From contig NC_084795.1 in assembly GCF_963169125.1 (NCBI RefSeq), positions 195,088,214 to 195,152,213 of the forward strand: DNA of 64,000 nucleotides, given 5' to 3'. Position numbers and translations under genes: made by a program. Shown piece after piece: positions 44,403 through 56,867 of the stretch. Position 1 is the stretch's first letter. Each line of letters begins with the position of its first letter. The stretch comes from Humulus lupulus (taxonomy: Eukaryota > Streptophyta > Magnoliopsida > Rosales > Cannabaceae). Below the pieces are notes generated by a model. That model was given only the letters and a program-made list of their open reading frames with translations, did no database searches and was not told the DNA's origin.

Positions 44403-45406
44403 CATTTCAAGATGCAATGAATGATTCTGACAAGGACAAATGGCAAGACGCCATGAACCAAGAAATGGAATCGATGTATTCCAATTCTGTTTGGGTTCTT
44501 GAAGATCCACCTGAGAATATCAAACCCATTGGTTGCAAGTCGATATTCAAGAAGAAAAAAGGAGAGGATGGGAAAGTAGAGACTTTCAAAGCAAAGCTTG
44601 TAGCCAAAGGCTACACTAAAAAAGAAGGGGTTGATTATGAAGAAACATTTTCTCCTGTAGCCATGCTAAAATCCATTCGTATACTCTTATCCATTGCTGT
44701 GTGCATGGAATATGAGATTTGGAAAATGGATGTCAAAACAACCTTTTTGAATGGCTACCTTGACGAAACCATTTACATGTCTCAACCAGAAGGGTTTGAA
44801 GTAAAAGTTCCAGAGCAAAAAGTTTGCAAGCTTCTTAGGTCCATCGATGGACTCAAACAAGCTTCTAGATCTTGGGATTTTAGATTTGACGACACAATTA
44901 AAACGTTTGGTTTTGAACAAAATGTTGACGAACCTTGTGGCTATAAACAAATCAAAGATGGTGTAGTAGTATTCCTCGTTCTTTACGTTGATGATATATT
45001 ATTGATTGGTAATGACGTAATATCATTATCAAAAGTAAAGAACTGGTTACCTGGACAATTCCAAATGAAAGATTTGGGAGAAGCCAAGTATGTTCTGGGC
45101 ATTAAAATTCTTAGAGATAGAAAGAACAAGATTTTGGCACTATCTCAAGCAACTTATATTGAAAAGGTGCTAGAACGCTTTCATATGCAAAACTCCAAAA
45201 AGGGTGATATGCCAACCCGTTCTGGAGTATTCCTTTCCAGGGAGCAGTTTCCCAAAACACCTCAGGAAGAGGAAGATATGAGACAATATCCATTTGCCTC
45301 AATGGTAGGTAGTCTAATGTACGACATATTGTGTACAAGACCTGACATTTGTTATGCAGTAGGGATAGCCAGCCGTTATCAATCCAATCCTGGATTGAGT
45401 CATTAG
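44267..45406 (+). pseudogene. Copia-B reverse transcriptase
   Basis: This is the longest open stretch in the window (379 codons). It contains FQDAMNDSDKDKWQDAMNQE, FKAKLVAKGYTKKEGVDYEE, WKMDVKTTFLNGYLDE (usually KTAFLNG) and FLVLYVDDILLIGND, so the catalytic YVDD is intact. The C-terminal part has DLGEAKYVLGIKILRDR and TRPDICYAVGI. The stop at 45404-45406 replaces a codon after GLSH (WTAVK is expected). This is the youngest-looking domain of Copia-B. It acts in cDNA synthesis in the particle. Confidence 0.93.
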
Positions 45407-45969
45407 ATTGCAGTGAAGAATATTCTCAAGTATCTTATAAATACTAGAGATTATATGCTTGTATATTCAGGTGGAGACCTAAACCCCACTGGTTACACTG
45501 ATTCTGATTTTCAATTAGACAGAGATAGTTGGAAATCGACTTCTGGATCAGTGTTTCCTCTTGGAGATGGAGCAGTAGTCTGGGGAAGTATTAAACAAAC
45601 CATCATTGTAGACTCTACCATGGAAGCCGAGTATATAGCAGCTAGTGAAGTAGCTAAGGAGGTTGTGTGGCTGAAGAAGTTCTATTCAGATCTGGAAGTA
45701 GTGCCAGACGTGGATTAGCCACTAGTCCTATACTGTGACAACAGTGGGGCAGTAGCTAACTCAAATGAACCACAGAGTCACAAGAGGAGAAAGCACATTG
45801 AGAGGAAATATTACTTGCTAAGAGAGATAGTTGATCGAGGAGATGTTGCAGTTATGAAGATAGCTTCAGAGCATAATCTTGCAGATCCTTTAACAAAGAC
45901 TTTATCCATGAAATCTTTTAAGGAGCATGTAAGAAACATGGGAATGAGAGAGATGCCTCATTTACTTTA
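45407..45969 (+). pseudogene. Copia-B RNase H
   Basis: From 45413 the frame reads NILKYLINTRDYMLVYSGG, YTDSDF, STMEAEYIAAS and, after a TAG at 45716-45718, LYCDNSGAVA and DPLTKTL, with the final stop at 45967-45969. The Asp, Glu and Asp residues are present. The internal TAG lies between PDVD and PLVL, where Copia-A has a Lys codon (AAG). It ends just before the polypurine tract GGGCAAGTGGGAGAT. Confidence 0.9.
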
Positions 45970-45984
45970 GGGCAAGTGGGAGAT

Positions 45985-46584
45985 TGATGGGAATTGTGCC
46001 CTAAAATCATATGTAGTAGACATTGTTTTAAGAAATAAATAAATAAGTTGAATTTGTTATGCATATATTTTATGGACAATATTATTCTGTGATAATATTA
46101 AGTACATATCAGAAAAATTCCTAAGTTCATATATGTGATCTCAACCACGTATTGGTACGGGAGGATTGTGTTTGGGATAAATTAACTTGAATAGTTTATA
46201 GTAAAATAAAGTTATGGAATCTTTAGATTAATTACTGCAAGTATGGTCCACTAGTATTATAAATACATGTGATCTAGATCCAGATTACAAGTGTAGTAGG
46301 ACACTTTAGTGGAGGTATTTTATATATTAGAAAATATATAGAACTGGACCAGATATGCTTATTAATACTTAGTTAAATACTATTTCAAAGTATTAATTAA
46401 ATATATCAGCTCATGATCATATACAAATAGATCTTAATCTTGAAGTTACTATGAACTCATTAGGGTCTGTCAGAATGATTAGGCTAGAAAGTTTTGTTTT
46501 GGGAACTCATTAATGTAAATTGATGGGGACGTAGTATACAGATATGAAATCTATACCTTATTGTAAGAGATTGAATAATGGTTC
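45985..46584 (+). mobile_element. Copia-B 3' LTR, first 600 bp
   Basis: Starts TGATGGGAATTGTGCC and follows the 5' LTR closely, with a small deletion near 46460, until AATAATGGTTC. There the 5' LTR continues CTTAAGGG, but here the Tat-5 LTR begins. GGTTC (46580-46584) would be the left target duplication of Tat-5. The rest of this LTR is not in the window. Confidence 0.9.
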
Positions 46585-47186
46585 TGTTTACCCAAAAACG
46601 ACTGCTGATGACGTGGTAAGGATTTATCACACGTGGTAGAGTCAAAATAAGGCGGAGATGTTCGATTATCGACCAGCTACACATTGCTTCGTCAAGCCTG
46701 ACTATTAGATACGACCAGGCTGGTCGTATGATTCAGTTTATTTCCTTAAAAGATTGTAATCTTGTAATAATTACATTGATTATTTCCTCTTTATTTCCTT
46801 GATACATGGATATTAAGGATAGTCAAGGCCCATTGGCCCATGTAACCCCCTTTGAGCCTATAAATATGCATGAAATAGCTTAAGGAGGGGACCTTTTAAT
46901 CTTTTTCCTGAATACTGAGAGAGAGAGCATAAAGTGCGATTATCCATCGTATTGTTGTAATTCTCCCAAGGTTTGTTAAACTCAAGAACCCTAGTTCTTT
47001 GATCACGGCATTGGGATTCAATATTAATAATAACACTAAGTGGATGTAGGTCATTATCATTCATTGGGGTCGAACCACTATAAATCGTCAGTGTCTATTA
47101 TTTACCTTTAGATTAAACTCTTGGTTACTATCTCATTTCTAGTCGTATTCTTGAATCCGTGCTGTTGGCCAAACCAAGGGTCAACA
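46585..47186 (+). mobile_element. Tat-5 5' LTR with TATA box and primer site
   Basis: TGTTTACCC to GGGTCAACA, 602 bp. A TATA box (CCTATAAATATG) is at 46857-46866. Right after the LTR lies TTCTGGTGCTTTCATTGAGA, shared with Tat-3 and beginning TGG, as primer sites do. I cannot name the tRNA. Confidence 0.88.
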
Positions 47187-47235
47187 TTCTGGTGCTTTCA
47201 TTGAGAGATTGATCAAGAAGCTGTAAGAAAATCTA

Positions 47236-49330
47236 ATGGAAAAGACATCTAAGAAAGCTGGACCGGACACTGGCGCTGCATCCTCTCAACCTCCTCCTCC
47301 AAATGTCGTGGAGAATGAACCATATTTAGAGTTTCAAGAGGAGGAGTTGGATATAGAAACACTGAGGGCAACACTGGGGGTGTTGCAGGATGAGTTGGCC
47401 AATCTAAGGGCCAATCAGGAGAACACACGGAGACAATGGCATTGTAGCAGAGAGAAATTGAACGTCAGCGCCAGGAGGTGAGTGAGTGGCAGGTGGACAT
47501 GGATCATCGACCGAGGGATGCCATGGCCACTCTCGAAGCAATCATTCAATTGGCTCGAGGATAGGCTGCGCCGGCCTCTCAGCCGGATCAGCCCCAATCC
47601 AAGTCTTCGTTGCCACCCAGTAAGCCCCCAAAGGTCGGAGCAGCCACATGTGGCTCAGGGTGATGTCCCAATTCGGGATCCTGAGCAGCAACCTCCATCT
47701 CAAGCTGGTCGAGGCAATCCCCAGCGCCAGAGGCATAATAGGACCGGGAAATCGCCCCACAACCCTAGACACCCAGGGGACGAAGAGCCAAATCCACCGA
47801 GCAGGGGACAGCGTCCTTTTGCCAACAGAAGGAACAAAAGAGTCAGGCTCTGCGGTCAGGGGCCCCCCACAACATAATAATGCACGGGGACCCAACAACC
47901 AGCGTAGGCCTCCCCCTGACGCTCGGGAAATTCTAGCTCGAGGAGGAAATAGCGTGAACAGCCAGTCACGCCGTAGTCGGCCCCAGTTTCGAGACGGCTA
48001 TGATTATAATGAAGCTAATTCTGGTAGAGGTAATGCTGGTCGGAGGAATGAGGAAAGAGGTGGAGGCAGAAGCCCCCCACCTAGAGAGAATAGGCCAGCT
48101 AGCCATAACGCTGGGGGGCAACCCAGGCAGTATAGCGTCTTTGACCGGCTAGGGGTTAGCGAGCAGAGATGCAGGGATGATGATTTAAGGGACATACTCA
48201 ATGACCGTTGTGAGAGGCACGATGAGTACGCAGCCCCAACACCGGTTGCCCCAGCGGTCCCAGAAGCGGTTCAGGCTCAGATTGGTGCTCTGAACTAGGC
48301 AGTACAACAGCTGGTCGGGGGATGAACATCCTACATAGAGTACGATCGGAGGAGGGGCACTCCATTTGTGCAAAGGATTCCTGTGACTGAAACCCCCAGT
48401 AAATTCAAGATGCCGACACTGCCAAACTTTGATGGGTACGGAGACCCATTATCTCACGTTAACGAATTTGAGATACAAATGGATATACAGAGAGTGTCAA
48501 AAGATGCCCGCTGTAGGATCTTCCCCACGACACTATCTGACACTGCCCAGGAGTGGTTCTTTAAGTTCCCTCCTGCTATTATAGTATCCTGGGAGATGTT
48601 CGTGAAGGAATTTTACGGACAATTCTATGCGGGACGCGTACACCACACAGAGGCCAACCATCTGGTCGAGATACGCCAGAAGGAGGGAGAGCCCTTGAAG
48701 GAGTATGTCCAGCACTTAATGCGAGCAGCGACTGGAGCCAAGAAAGTGGGAGACGAAGGCAAGATGATGGCCCTAACTGCTGGGGTTAAGCGCCACTCCC
48801 CCCTCTGGAGTAGCCTAAGAAAGAATGGGGTAAGAAGCACACAGGAGTTTTTGGATCGAGCTGATCGATATATCAAGCTCGAGGATGCGATTGCCAATGA
48901 GGGGAAGTCACCCACAAAGGACAAGGGGCCAAAGGAAGAACCCGCTAAGGCCGCCAACGGCTCAGAGAAACCCAATGGCAACGACAAGGGCAACGGGAAT
49001 GGCAATGGTAGGATTGGTGGAAAACGGGCAAGCAATGAGCCCTCAGCTTCTGACAATAAGCGCCCCAAAGGCAATCGATATAAGCCGAGATTCACCAACT
49101 CCACGGCACTTGTCGAAAGTCGAGCGGAAGTCTACCATGCGACCAACTCTAACGTGCCTTATAAGCGACCCACACCTATAAGGAAGGATATCTCTAAGAG
49201 AGATACGATGAAATTCTATTGTTTTCACAACGACTACGGGCACGACACTAACGAATGCAACCAGTTGAAAGAAGAAATTGAGTTCTTGATTAGGCGTGGA
49301 AATCTAAGGATATATGTGCGAGCCACATGA
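47236..49330 (+). pseudogene. Tat-5 gag
   Basis: The start is ATG at 47236 (MEKTSKKAGPDTGAASSQPP), 49 bp after the LTR, followed by a coiled coil (LRATLGVLQDELANLRANQE). A frameshift near 47460 and several stops separate an Arg/Gly/Pro-rich central part (to 48298). The retrotransposon gag domain is open at 48368-49330: FDGYGDPLSHVNEFEIQMD, LSDTAQEWFFKFPP, FVKEFYGQFYAGR and EYVQHLMRAAT. The tail has a zinc-knuckle-like FYCFHNDYGHDTNECNQL. It is the best preserved Tat gag here. It would assemble particles and bind RNA. Confidence 0.92.
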
Positions 49331-49951
49331 GGGTCTCAGTGAGAGGCTCAAGGTGGAAAAGGGCAGGCACCTGCATGCCAGCGCTTGCCACCTTTACAGC
49401 CAGCTCCTGTGGCATGCACTTTACTAGCCATCTGCGACGAACCACACCTTACAGGGGATAGTGGGAAGGCAAGGGAACAATACGCTCGAACCCTACGCCA
49501 TGACTAGGACATCGAGATCATGAGTGTGGAGGATCGAGCAGCAAAGAAGGCTCGAACAGAGGAGGAATTAATAACCTTCTCTGAAGACGATGCCCAACAC
49601 GTACGATTCCCACACTCCGATCTGCTGGTCGTGGACATGCAAATTTCCAACATGATGGTGAAGAGGGTGTTGGTTGACACAGGAAGCTCGGTCAACATCC
49701 TATACAAGTCTTCACTGGAGAGAATGAAACTGTCCATCAAGGACCTGGAGCCATGCAACCAAACCATCTATGGTTGTTTCGGCGAAGGATTCGCCCCAAC
49801 TAGGTCAATTAGGCTTCCAGTTATCGCAGGAACTGCGCCTGCTAACAGGACGTTAATCACTACATTCATAGTAGTTGATTTTCCTTCAACATATAATGCT
49901 GTAATTGGGAGGCCAGTTCTGGTCGACCTGCGAGCTGCCAATTCAATATAG
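49331..49951 (+). pseudogene. Tat-5 aspartic protease
   Basis: From 49520 the frame is open for 143 codons. It reads FPHSDLLVVDMQISNMMV, then the active site VLVDTGSSVNILYKSS and the second conserved block STYNAVIGRPVL. The catalytic Asp and the DTGSS turn are intact, unlike in Tat-3. A stop at 49949-49951 ends it before the linker to RT. It would cleave the polyprotein. Confidence 0.9.
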
Positions 49952-50054
49952 CACCTTGCCCTAAAATTCCCAATAGACGCAGGGGTAGGATGCGTGTTGG
50001 GAAATCAGTGGTAACCAAGGGGGTGCTACAATGCCTCGATAACTAAGGCGAAGA

Positions 50055-51096
50055 AAGGTGTATCGAGGGAGGTTCCCGGAAAGGATTTGCAAATGGCAGT
50101 TGATGTACAAACCCAAACAGATGATAATGTCACCAAATAGGGCGTTGCCCAAAGTGAGGATAGAGACTTAGATCCTCGCTTTGGGGATTTTGAGGAAGAG
50201 ATAGGACCCATTGAGGACCTTGAAGAGGTCCAACTCGATCAAGAAAATTCGACCAGGGTTGTGAAAGTCGGTAAAAACATAGAGACAACAACAAAACAAG
50301 CACTGGTGGAATTTTTGAAGAAAAACCAGGAGGTCTTTGCCGAGTCACATAAAGACATGGTTGGAATAGACCCTGCAGTTATTAGCCATGTCCTTAATAT
50401 AGACAAAAGTTTTCCACCAGTACAACAAAAAAGGAGGCTGCTCGACAAATATAGATCAAAGGCCTTGAAAGAAGAAGTCAAGAAGCTTAAGGATAATGGA
50501 TTCATCACGGTAGCATTTTATCCATCATGGGTCTCTAATCTCGTGCTAGTTCCCAAGATGAATGGCAAATGGCGAACATGCGTGGATTTCACAGACCTCA
50601 ATAAAGCCTGCCCTAAGGATTGTTTCCCACTCCCCAAGATCGACCAACTAGTCGATGCCACTGCAGGGCACGAGATTCTCTCTTTCATGGATGCATACTC
50701 CAGGTATAATTAGATTAGTATGGATCCTCCTCATGAGGATCACACTAGGTTTCAGACTGACACAGGGCTTTACTGTTACAAAGTAATGCCCTTTGGTTTG
50801 AAAAACGTTGGTGTGAATAACCAGTGATTGGTCAACCACATGTTTAGGGGGCTGATCGGCACAAACATGGAGGTCTATGTCAACGACATGCTGGTTAATT
50901 CGAAGAAGGCAAAAGGGCATATAGAGGATTTGCAAGAGTGCTTCAACGTCTTGAACAAATATCAGATGAAGCTGAATCCCCTCAAGTGCTCCTTTGGGGT
51001 AGGATCGTGGAAGTTCTTGGGATTTATAGTAAACTTGAGAGGAATTGAGGCCAATCCTAAGAAGATCAAAGCCCTGTTTGATATGAAATCGCTAGT
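50055..51096 (+). pseudogene. Tat-5 reverse transcriptase, cut by a chromovirus
   Basis: The segment 50261-50713 reads VQQKRRLLDKYRSKALKEEV, WRTCVDFTDLNKACPKD and FMDAYSRYN, then TAG (CAG in relatives, YNQISM). It continues with ISMDPPHEDHTRF, a TGA at 50825-50827 (CGA in relatives, YQRLVN), and EVYVNDMLVNSKKAKGH. The catalytic YVDD reads YVND: codon 50882-50884 is AAC for GAC. The thumb LNPLKCSFGVGSWKFLGF follows. The frame is broken off at 51096 after ALFDMKS by the LTR at 51097. Confidence 0.92.
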
Positions 51097-53347
51097 TGTA
51101 AGCACCCAAATTCGCTAATGAGGCTTAAGAGCCTTGATTAGTGTGCCTGGAGGGCATCGTTGGAATATTATGTGATTTAAATGTGTAATTATATGTTTAG
51201 TAATGTTTTTATGATAATATGAAATAAACATGTGTTATATGTGAGAACCACATTATTATGTGGCCAGGTCCGCAGAGCACGACTTGAGACGATCCTAGGG
51301 TCAGATAGCGGGAAAAGTCACAACAGGACTTAAAAAATGACTTTGGACAAGTCAGGGGTACGTTAGGTATCAGGTAGTGATTTGGATTATTGGGTTATGA
51401 AAATAAATATATGGAGATATATTTGAGGTTAGGGTGTTTAGGCGGGAATATTGGGGGATTTTACCATTTTGCCCTCGGGGACGGTTCCGGCACCCCGAGC
51501 TTTGGGAGTTAACTTAGTGGATAAGAAAAATTTGAGGAAACCCTTAGAAGGAAAATAGACCGACTCTTCCTACTAGTTTTACTCTCACTCTCTTTCAAGG
51601 AAGCACAAGGAAAGAAAGGAACACAGAAATTTTAAGGGACTCAAGTTGGAATTTCTGAGAATTGAGGTGGGGGAATTGGAGGCTTAGCTCAGGTGTTAAT
51701 CAAGAACTAAATCAGGGTTAAGGTAAGCATTTAATCTTCTTTTATGTGGTTGGAAATTCTAAGTTTTGGTTGGGTTTTGAGGCAAATATGGTTTTGATAA
51801 CTTAAGACAGAATTAAGGAGGAAAGCTTGGGAATTTGCTATGTTTTGGCTTGGTGAAGTGGTTTAGCAGAAGAGGTAAGTTTCAATCCATGATTTAAAGG
51901 TTTTAATTTGGATTTGAATGGCTGGTTTGGGTGTTTATAGCTTTTGAGTTTCGGAAATTGAAAAGAGGAGATTAGTGTGTGTTAAGCTGAGTTTTCTGTG
52001 GAACTATGTGGTTTAAGTCATGCCAAAGGAGTTGTGATTAATTGGTTATGAGTTGGGGAGCTTTGGGATGGTTTAAGGTGAGGTTTCGAGCTTAGAAATG
52101 GTGGGAAATCTGGGTTTGAAGGGAAGGGCCGCGGCTCTGTTCTAGAGCACTGCGGCCCTAGGATGAAGAAAAGCCAAGGAGGCTCGGCCAAGGGTGGGCG
52201 CCGCGGTGCCCAAAGCAAGGGCCGCGACGCGTGTCTTTGTTCAGGTTGTCCTTGGTTCTGTTTTGAGGCTAGGGCCGTGGCTAAGCTTCAAGGGCCACAG
52301 CCCTTGGTTGTGCACATGAACTTTTGAGGATCTTAGGCATGTGAATGTGGTCTAGTTTGCTCGGGATTGGTTTCACCACCGTGCATGGTGGAATTCTGAT
52401 CCCCGGGAGTTAGTCTTGTAACCGGAAACCTATATTTGAATATTAATGGAACCCTATACTTTGGTTGTGACTAGGTGCTAAAGGCTTAGGCTTGGGAACG
52501 GATCATGCTTGAGGGGCGTTGCTCATAATCAGTAACTGTACAAACTAAAGGTAAGAAAACTGCACCTGGTTGAATATATGTGACGGGACTAAGGGTTCCC
52601 TATTGTAAAGTCTTGAAATGATGGTATTGTGCCATGCAAGCTATTTAGTGAACCAACGGCCTAAGGATGCCAAGGGTTTCACTAGCGCACAAGGCGCAGC
52701 TCGGCCACTAGTAGCCGAGGACAGCTTATTATGCACTGAGCTCGGTTTAAGTGGGTCGGAGTCAGTGGGTTAAACAGAGGGTGCGGCCTAAGTCGTCGGC
52801 CCTGAATATTATGTGATATAAGTGATTGATTGCATCTTGAAATCTGAGTATATGTGATGAATTAATTGATGAGAAATCATGCTTGATGGTTTAACTGTTT
52901 GATATCATTGATTATGTTACATATGTTGTTTTCTTGTTGGGCCTTGGCTCATGGGTGCTAAGTGGTGCAGGTAAAGGCAAGGGCAAGTTGGACCAGGCCT
53001 GATTGGAGAGCTCAACGAGTGGAATGTACATAGCCAGTTGCTCAGCCGCCACGATTGAGGTTTAGGTAGGGACGCGAGACCCAAAGACTGTCTATTTTGC
53101 CTTAATATGGCTAATGATTACTCATGTACCTTTGGGAGTCTAAAAACTTAATTTTAACTCTGTTTTCTTATGGGATCCTGTGTACGTAATAATTTAATTA
53201 TATAAAATGAGTCTTTTGAGACCAAAACCTTTTTAACCCTAGCTCTTACATGTTTAATGACACATTTTTAAAATAATCACTTGATTAGCAAGTCTTGCAC
53301 CTTTATAAGTAAACAGTGTAGTGGTCTTGGCTATCCAGAGCGTTACA
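51097..53347 (+). mobile_element. Chromovirus 5' LTR
   Basis: TGTAAGCACCCAAATTCG to CAGAGCGTTACA, 2251 bp, placed directly before the primer site. The two solo LTRs at 32191-36785 belong to the same or a sister family. No coding frame is supported. Confidence 0.93.
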
Positions 53348-53829
53348 ACTTGGTATCAGAGCGTCCTAGGCTTAAGGGTTCCTGAAGACAGGCTGGACAT
53401 GTACATTCGCTGCTTGAGACAAGCTAAAATCAGGGTTCAGTAATGTGTAGAAGTGTTTATGTGCTTATGTGCCTGAGATGAGCTATGAATGTTGTTATTT
53501 ACTGAATTACTAGGAAGCATGAGATACTGATAGGGCCTGGTCCTTGACTGTTGTGTGAAAATATTGAGGCATGTTTATTAACATAGTCGTGCATGTAAAT
53601 GAATATTTGGTTGATTAATTGTATATTGTGCATGGATGAATGCCTGTTCTATAATTATTGTGTAATGAGATTGGAGGCGTGCTTATTAGCAGCCAGTGCA
53701 TGAGAATGGATGCTTATATGTTGGTTGGTTGTGGTTGGTTATGCTCTATTAAGGAATTTTGGAGAAGCTTTTACCCTGTCATCATGGTCTAACTGCCGAG
53801 TCGTTATTTCCAGATTGACTTGGATAGCT

Positions 53830-54720
53830 ATGCATCCAAGAAAGTCTACACGACTAGTCCGCACTAGGTCCAAGACCGGTAGTGATGATCAGGGCCAGAA
53901 TCCCCCGCCAGTCCCTGAGAACTGGCAGCAGTTAATGGCTGATATGCAGGCTCGATTACAGAGTCAGGATGAGCAGATTCGTATTTTGCGACAGCAGGCT
54001 CCATCAGGGCGTGCTGCCCCTATTGTACCACCTGCAGCAGTATTAGTTGTGCAGATAGGGGAGGTTGGTAACAAGTGGGAGCCGTTGTATGAGCGGTTCA
54101 GGAAGCAGCAACCCCCAATTTTTGACGGTGGATCGGATCCATTAAAAGCCGGGCAGTGGCTAACTATGATCACTACAATTCTAGATTTTATGAGAATTGA
54201 GGGGCATGATAGAGTGGCCTGCGCCACTTATATGTTGAGGGAGAATGCCCGCATCTGGTGGGAAGTGGCATCGCAGACTAGGGATGTTACCACTTTGACT
54301 TGGGAAGGTTTCAAAGATTTGTTTAGCCAGAAGTACTACAATGTTGCTGTTAGAGCAGCAAAGGTTAATGAGTTTGTGAGTCTGGTGTAGGGCAATATGA
54401 TTGTTACTGAATATGCCCTGAAATTTGATAGGCTTGCGAAGTTTGGACCAGATCTTGTGCCTACTGATGCTGCTAGGCAAGATCGATTCATCAGGGGACT
54501 TAATGCTATGATAGCCCGGGATGTTAGGATCACAACGGTACCTGGAGGAACAACTTATGCCCAGGCCGTTGAGAAAGCTCTTACCACTGAGGAATCAGAG
54601 AACAAGATATGGAGGGAGAGCGCAGTGAGGCATGAGGGCCGCAGAGCGGTGCCTCCTTATTCAGGGACAGGTAGGGGCGGACGCCCCAGTGACTTCAAGA
54701 GGAAGACTCCTGACACTTAG
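53830..54720 (+). pseudogene. Chromovirus gag
   Basis: I take the ATG at 53830 (MHPRKSTRLVRTRSKTG) because a basic N-terminus directly before a Gln-rich coil (LMADMQARLQSQDEQIRILR) is usual. The gag domain reads PPIFDGGSDPLKAGQWLTM, YMLRENARIWWEV and WEGFKDLFSQKYYN. A TAG at 54388-54390 replaces CAG (SLVQG in relatives). The frame then continues with VTEYALKFDRLAKFGP and FIRGLNAMIARDV to a TAG at 54718. The zinc knuckle lies in the next segment. Confidence 0.92.
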
Positions 54721-55383
54721 ACCATTGCTGGTCCTAATAGGAGGGGTCGGGGTGGTCAGGGTGGTCGTCAAGGTGGCAGTGAGGCATGGCGGACCTATCC
54801 AGAGTGCCCGAGGTGTAGAAGATGCCATTTGGGCGAGTGTCGGGCCAAGGCATGTTTTGTGTGTGGAGCAGTAGGGCATCTTAGGAAAGACTGCCCAACG
54901 GTGAAGAAAGGTGAAGCGGGAAAGGTGGATAGCTTGACTCCAGCTCGAGTATTCACCTTGACTCAGGAAGAAGCTGAGGCTAGTCCTTCGGTAGTGACAG
55001 GTCATCTTTCTAGCGCTGGCTTTCCTTTTACAGTGTTGATTGATTCTGGTGCTACACATTCTTTTGTTTCTAGTAGAGTGATTGATAGATTGTGTAGACC
55101 TAGTGAGTATCAGACTGCAGGGTTTGGGACTTTATTGCCTACAAGGGAACTGGTAGTTTCTAGGAGATGGATTAGGGCACTGCCAGTGACGGTTGATAGT
55201 AGGGAACTCTCAGTGGATCTGATTGAGCTAGATATGGAGGATTTCGATATGATCTTAGGGATGGATTGGTTGGCCAGGTATGGAGCAACGATTGATTGCA
55301 GCAAGAAGATGGTTACTTTTGAGCCTGAGGGCGAGGACCCTTTTGTCTTTGTGATGCGGTGTCTGGACTCCGCGTACCCATGA
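54721..55383 (+). pseudogene. Chromovirus zinc knuckle and protease
   Basis: A CCHC knuckle, CFVCGAVGHLRKDC, is at about 54853-54894. The protease follows with FTVLIDSGATHSFVSS and later FDMILGMDWLARYGATIDC, so the catalytic Asp-Ser-Gly-Ala is intact. A frame change near 55370 links it to RT. The knuckle binds RNA during packaging and the protease processes the polyprotein. Confidence 0.92.
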
Positions 55384-56855
55384 TTTCAGCATTGAGAGCC
55401 AAAGACTTGTTGCAGGGGGGATGCACAGGTTTTCTGGCTAGTGTAGTGGATACTGCTAGAGTTGTTCCGGCAGGGCCGGGAGACACCAGATTGGTGTGTG
55501 AGTTTTTAGATGTATTCCCTGAGGATTTTCCAGGGTTGCCGCCGCGCAGGGAGATTCAGTTCAAGATCGAGTTAGCACCGGGGATAGAACCAGTATCAAG
55601 GACACCGTACATGATGGCACCAGCAGAACTGAAAGAGTTGAAGATACAGTTGCAAGAACTTCTGGATTTGGGGTTCATCAGGCCTAGTTATTCTCCTTGG
55701 GGCGCTCCTGTGTTGTTCGTTAAGAAGAAGGACGGGACTTTGAGGATATGCATCGATTATAGAGAATTGAACAAGTTGACTGTCAAGAATAAGTACCCTC
55801 TACCAAGGATTGATGACTTGTTCGATCAGCTGCAGGGTAAGACAGTGTTCTCAAAGATTGATCTTCGATCTCGTTATCACCAGCTGAGGATCAAGGATGA
55901 GGATATACCGAAGACGGCCTTCCGAACACGGTATGGGCATTATGAAATCTTGGTCATGTCCTTTGGTCTGACCAATGCCCCAACATCTTTCATGGACTTA
56001 ATGAACAGGGTGTTCAAGGACTTCTTGGATCAGTTCGTCATTGTCTTCATCGAAGACATCTTGGTATACTCCAGTTCAGAGGCAGAGCATGAGTAGCATC
56101 TCCGACAGGTTCTACAGAGGTTAATAGAGCATCACTTGTATGCCAAGTTTAAGAAGTGTGAGTTCTGGCTACAAGAAGTGACCTTTTTGGGACATATTGT
56201 TGGGGCAGAAGGGATTAAGGTGGATCCGTCCAAGGTAGAAGCAGTTAGGGATTGGCCATGGCCTAGGAATGCCTTAGAGGTGTGAAGTTTCCTTAGGTTG
56301 GCTGGTTACTACAGGCGGTTTGTAGAGGGGCTCTCAAAGATTTCTTCACCGATGACAGAGTTGACAAGGAAGAATCAGAAATTTGGCTGGTCAGAGAAGT
56401 GTGAGAACAGTTTTCAAGAATTGAAGCGACGGCTTATTTCTGCACCTGTGTTGAGTCTTCCTTCGGAGGAATGGAAGTTTGTGGTTTATTGTGACACATC
56501 GAGGATGGGTTTAGGCTGCGTGTTGATGCAGAATGAGAAAGTTATAGCCTATGCGTCTCGGCAGTTGAAGGAGTATGAGCAGTGGTATCTGACACATGAT
56601 TTGGAGTTAGCAGCAGTGGTATTCGCACTGAAGGTGTGGCGTCATTATCTGTATGGGGAGAAGTGCGAGATATACACTGATCATAAGAGTCTGAAGTATT
56701 TCTTCACCCAGAAGGATCTGAATATGAGACAGAGACGTTGGTTGGAGTTGGTTAAGGATTATGACTGTGATATCCTTTACCATCCTGGGAAAGCCAATGT
56801 GGTGGCAGATGCGTTGAGCTGGAGGGGCCCAGGACAGTTGTATAGTTCCACCTAG
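55384..56855 (+). pseudogene. Chromovirus reverse transcriptase and RNase H
   Basis: RT motifs: [54 protein letters not shown] and [18 protein letters not shown]. The catalytic VFIDDILVYS reads [10 protein letters not shown], with GAA at 56052-56054. A TAG at 56094 replaces CAG and a TGA at 56283 replaces CGA. The RNase H has [36 protein letters not shown] and [11 protein letters not shown] with D, E and D intact, then [17 protein letters not shown] at 56853 ends the open part. Confidence 0.93.
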
Positions 56856-56867
56856 ATCTCGAGGGAA

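Larger units (their letters stand above)
37740..46584 (+). mobile_element. Copia-B, Ty1/Copia element with interrupted 3' LTR
   Basis: The 5' LTR (37740-39962), primer site, long leader, gag, integrase, RT and RNase H lie in the Copia order (integrase before RT). The 3' LTR starts at 45985 and is cut at 46584 by Tat-5. The 5-bp sequence before the element is GTTAA. It carries a hAT-like MITE at 42683-43230. It belongs to the same family as Copia-A, so two members lie 37 kb apart. Confidence 0.93.
46585..51096 (+). mobile_element. Tat-5, 5' half of a Tat-lineage Gypsy element
   Basis: A 5' LTR (46585-47186), gag (47236-49330), protease and RT lie in order on the plus strand. The RT is cut at 51096 by the chromovirus LTR. 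The rest of pol, the antisense gene and the 3' LTR are not found beyond that element, so Tat-5 has lost its right half. Confidence 0.9.

Noticed and set aside
47542..48201. Minus-strand frames opposite Tat-5 gag
   Set aside because: They are mirror frames of the Arg/Gly/Pro-rich gag region and lie outside the place where the antisense gene belongs.
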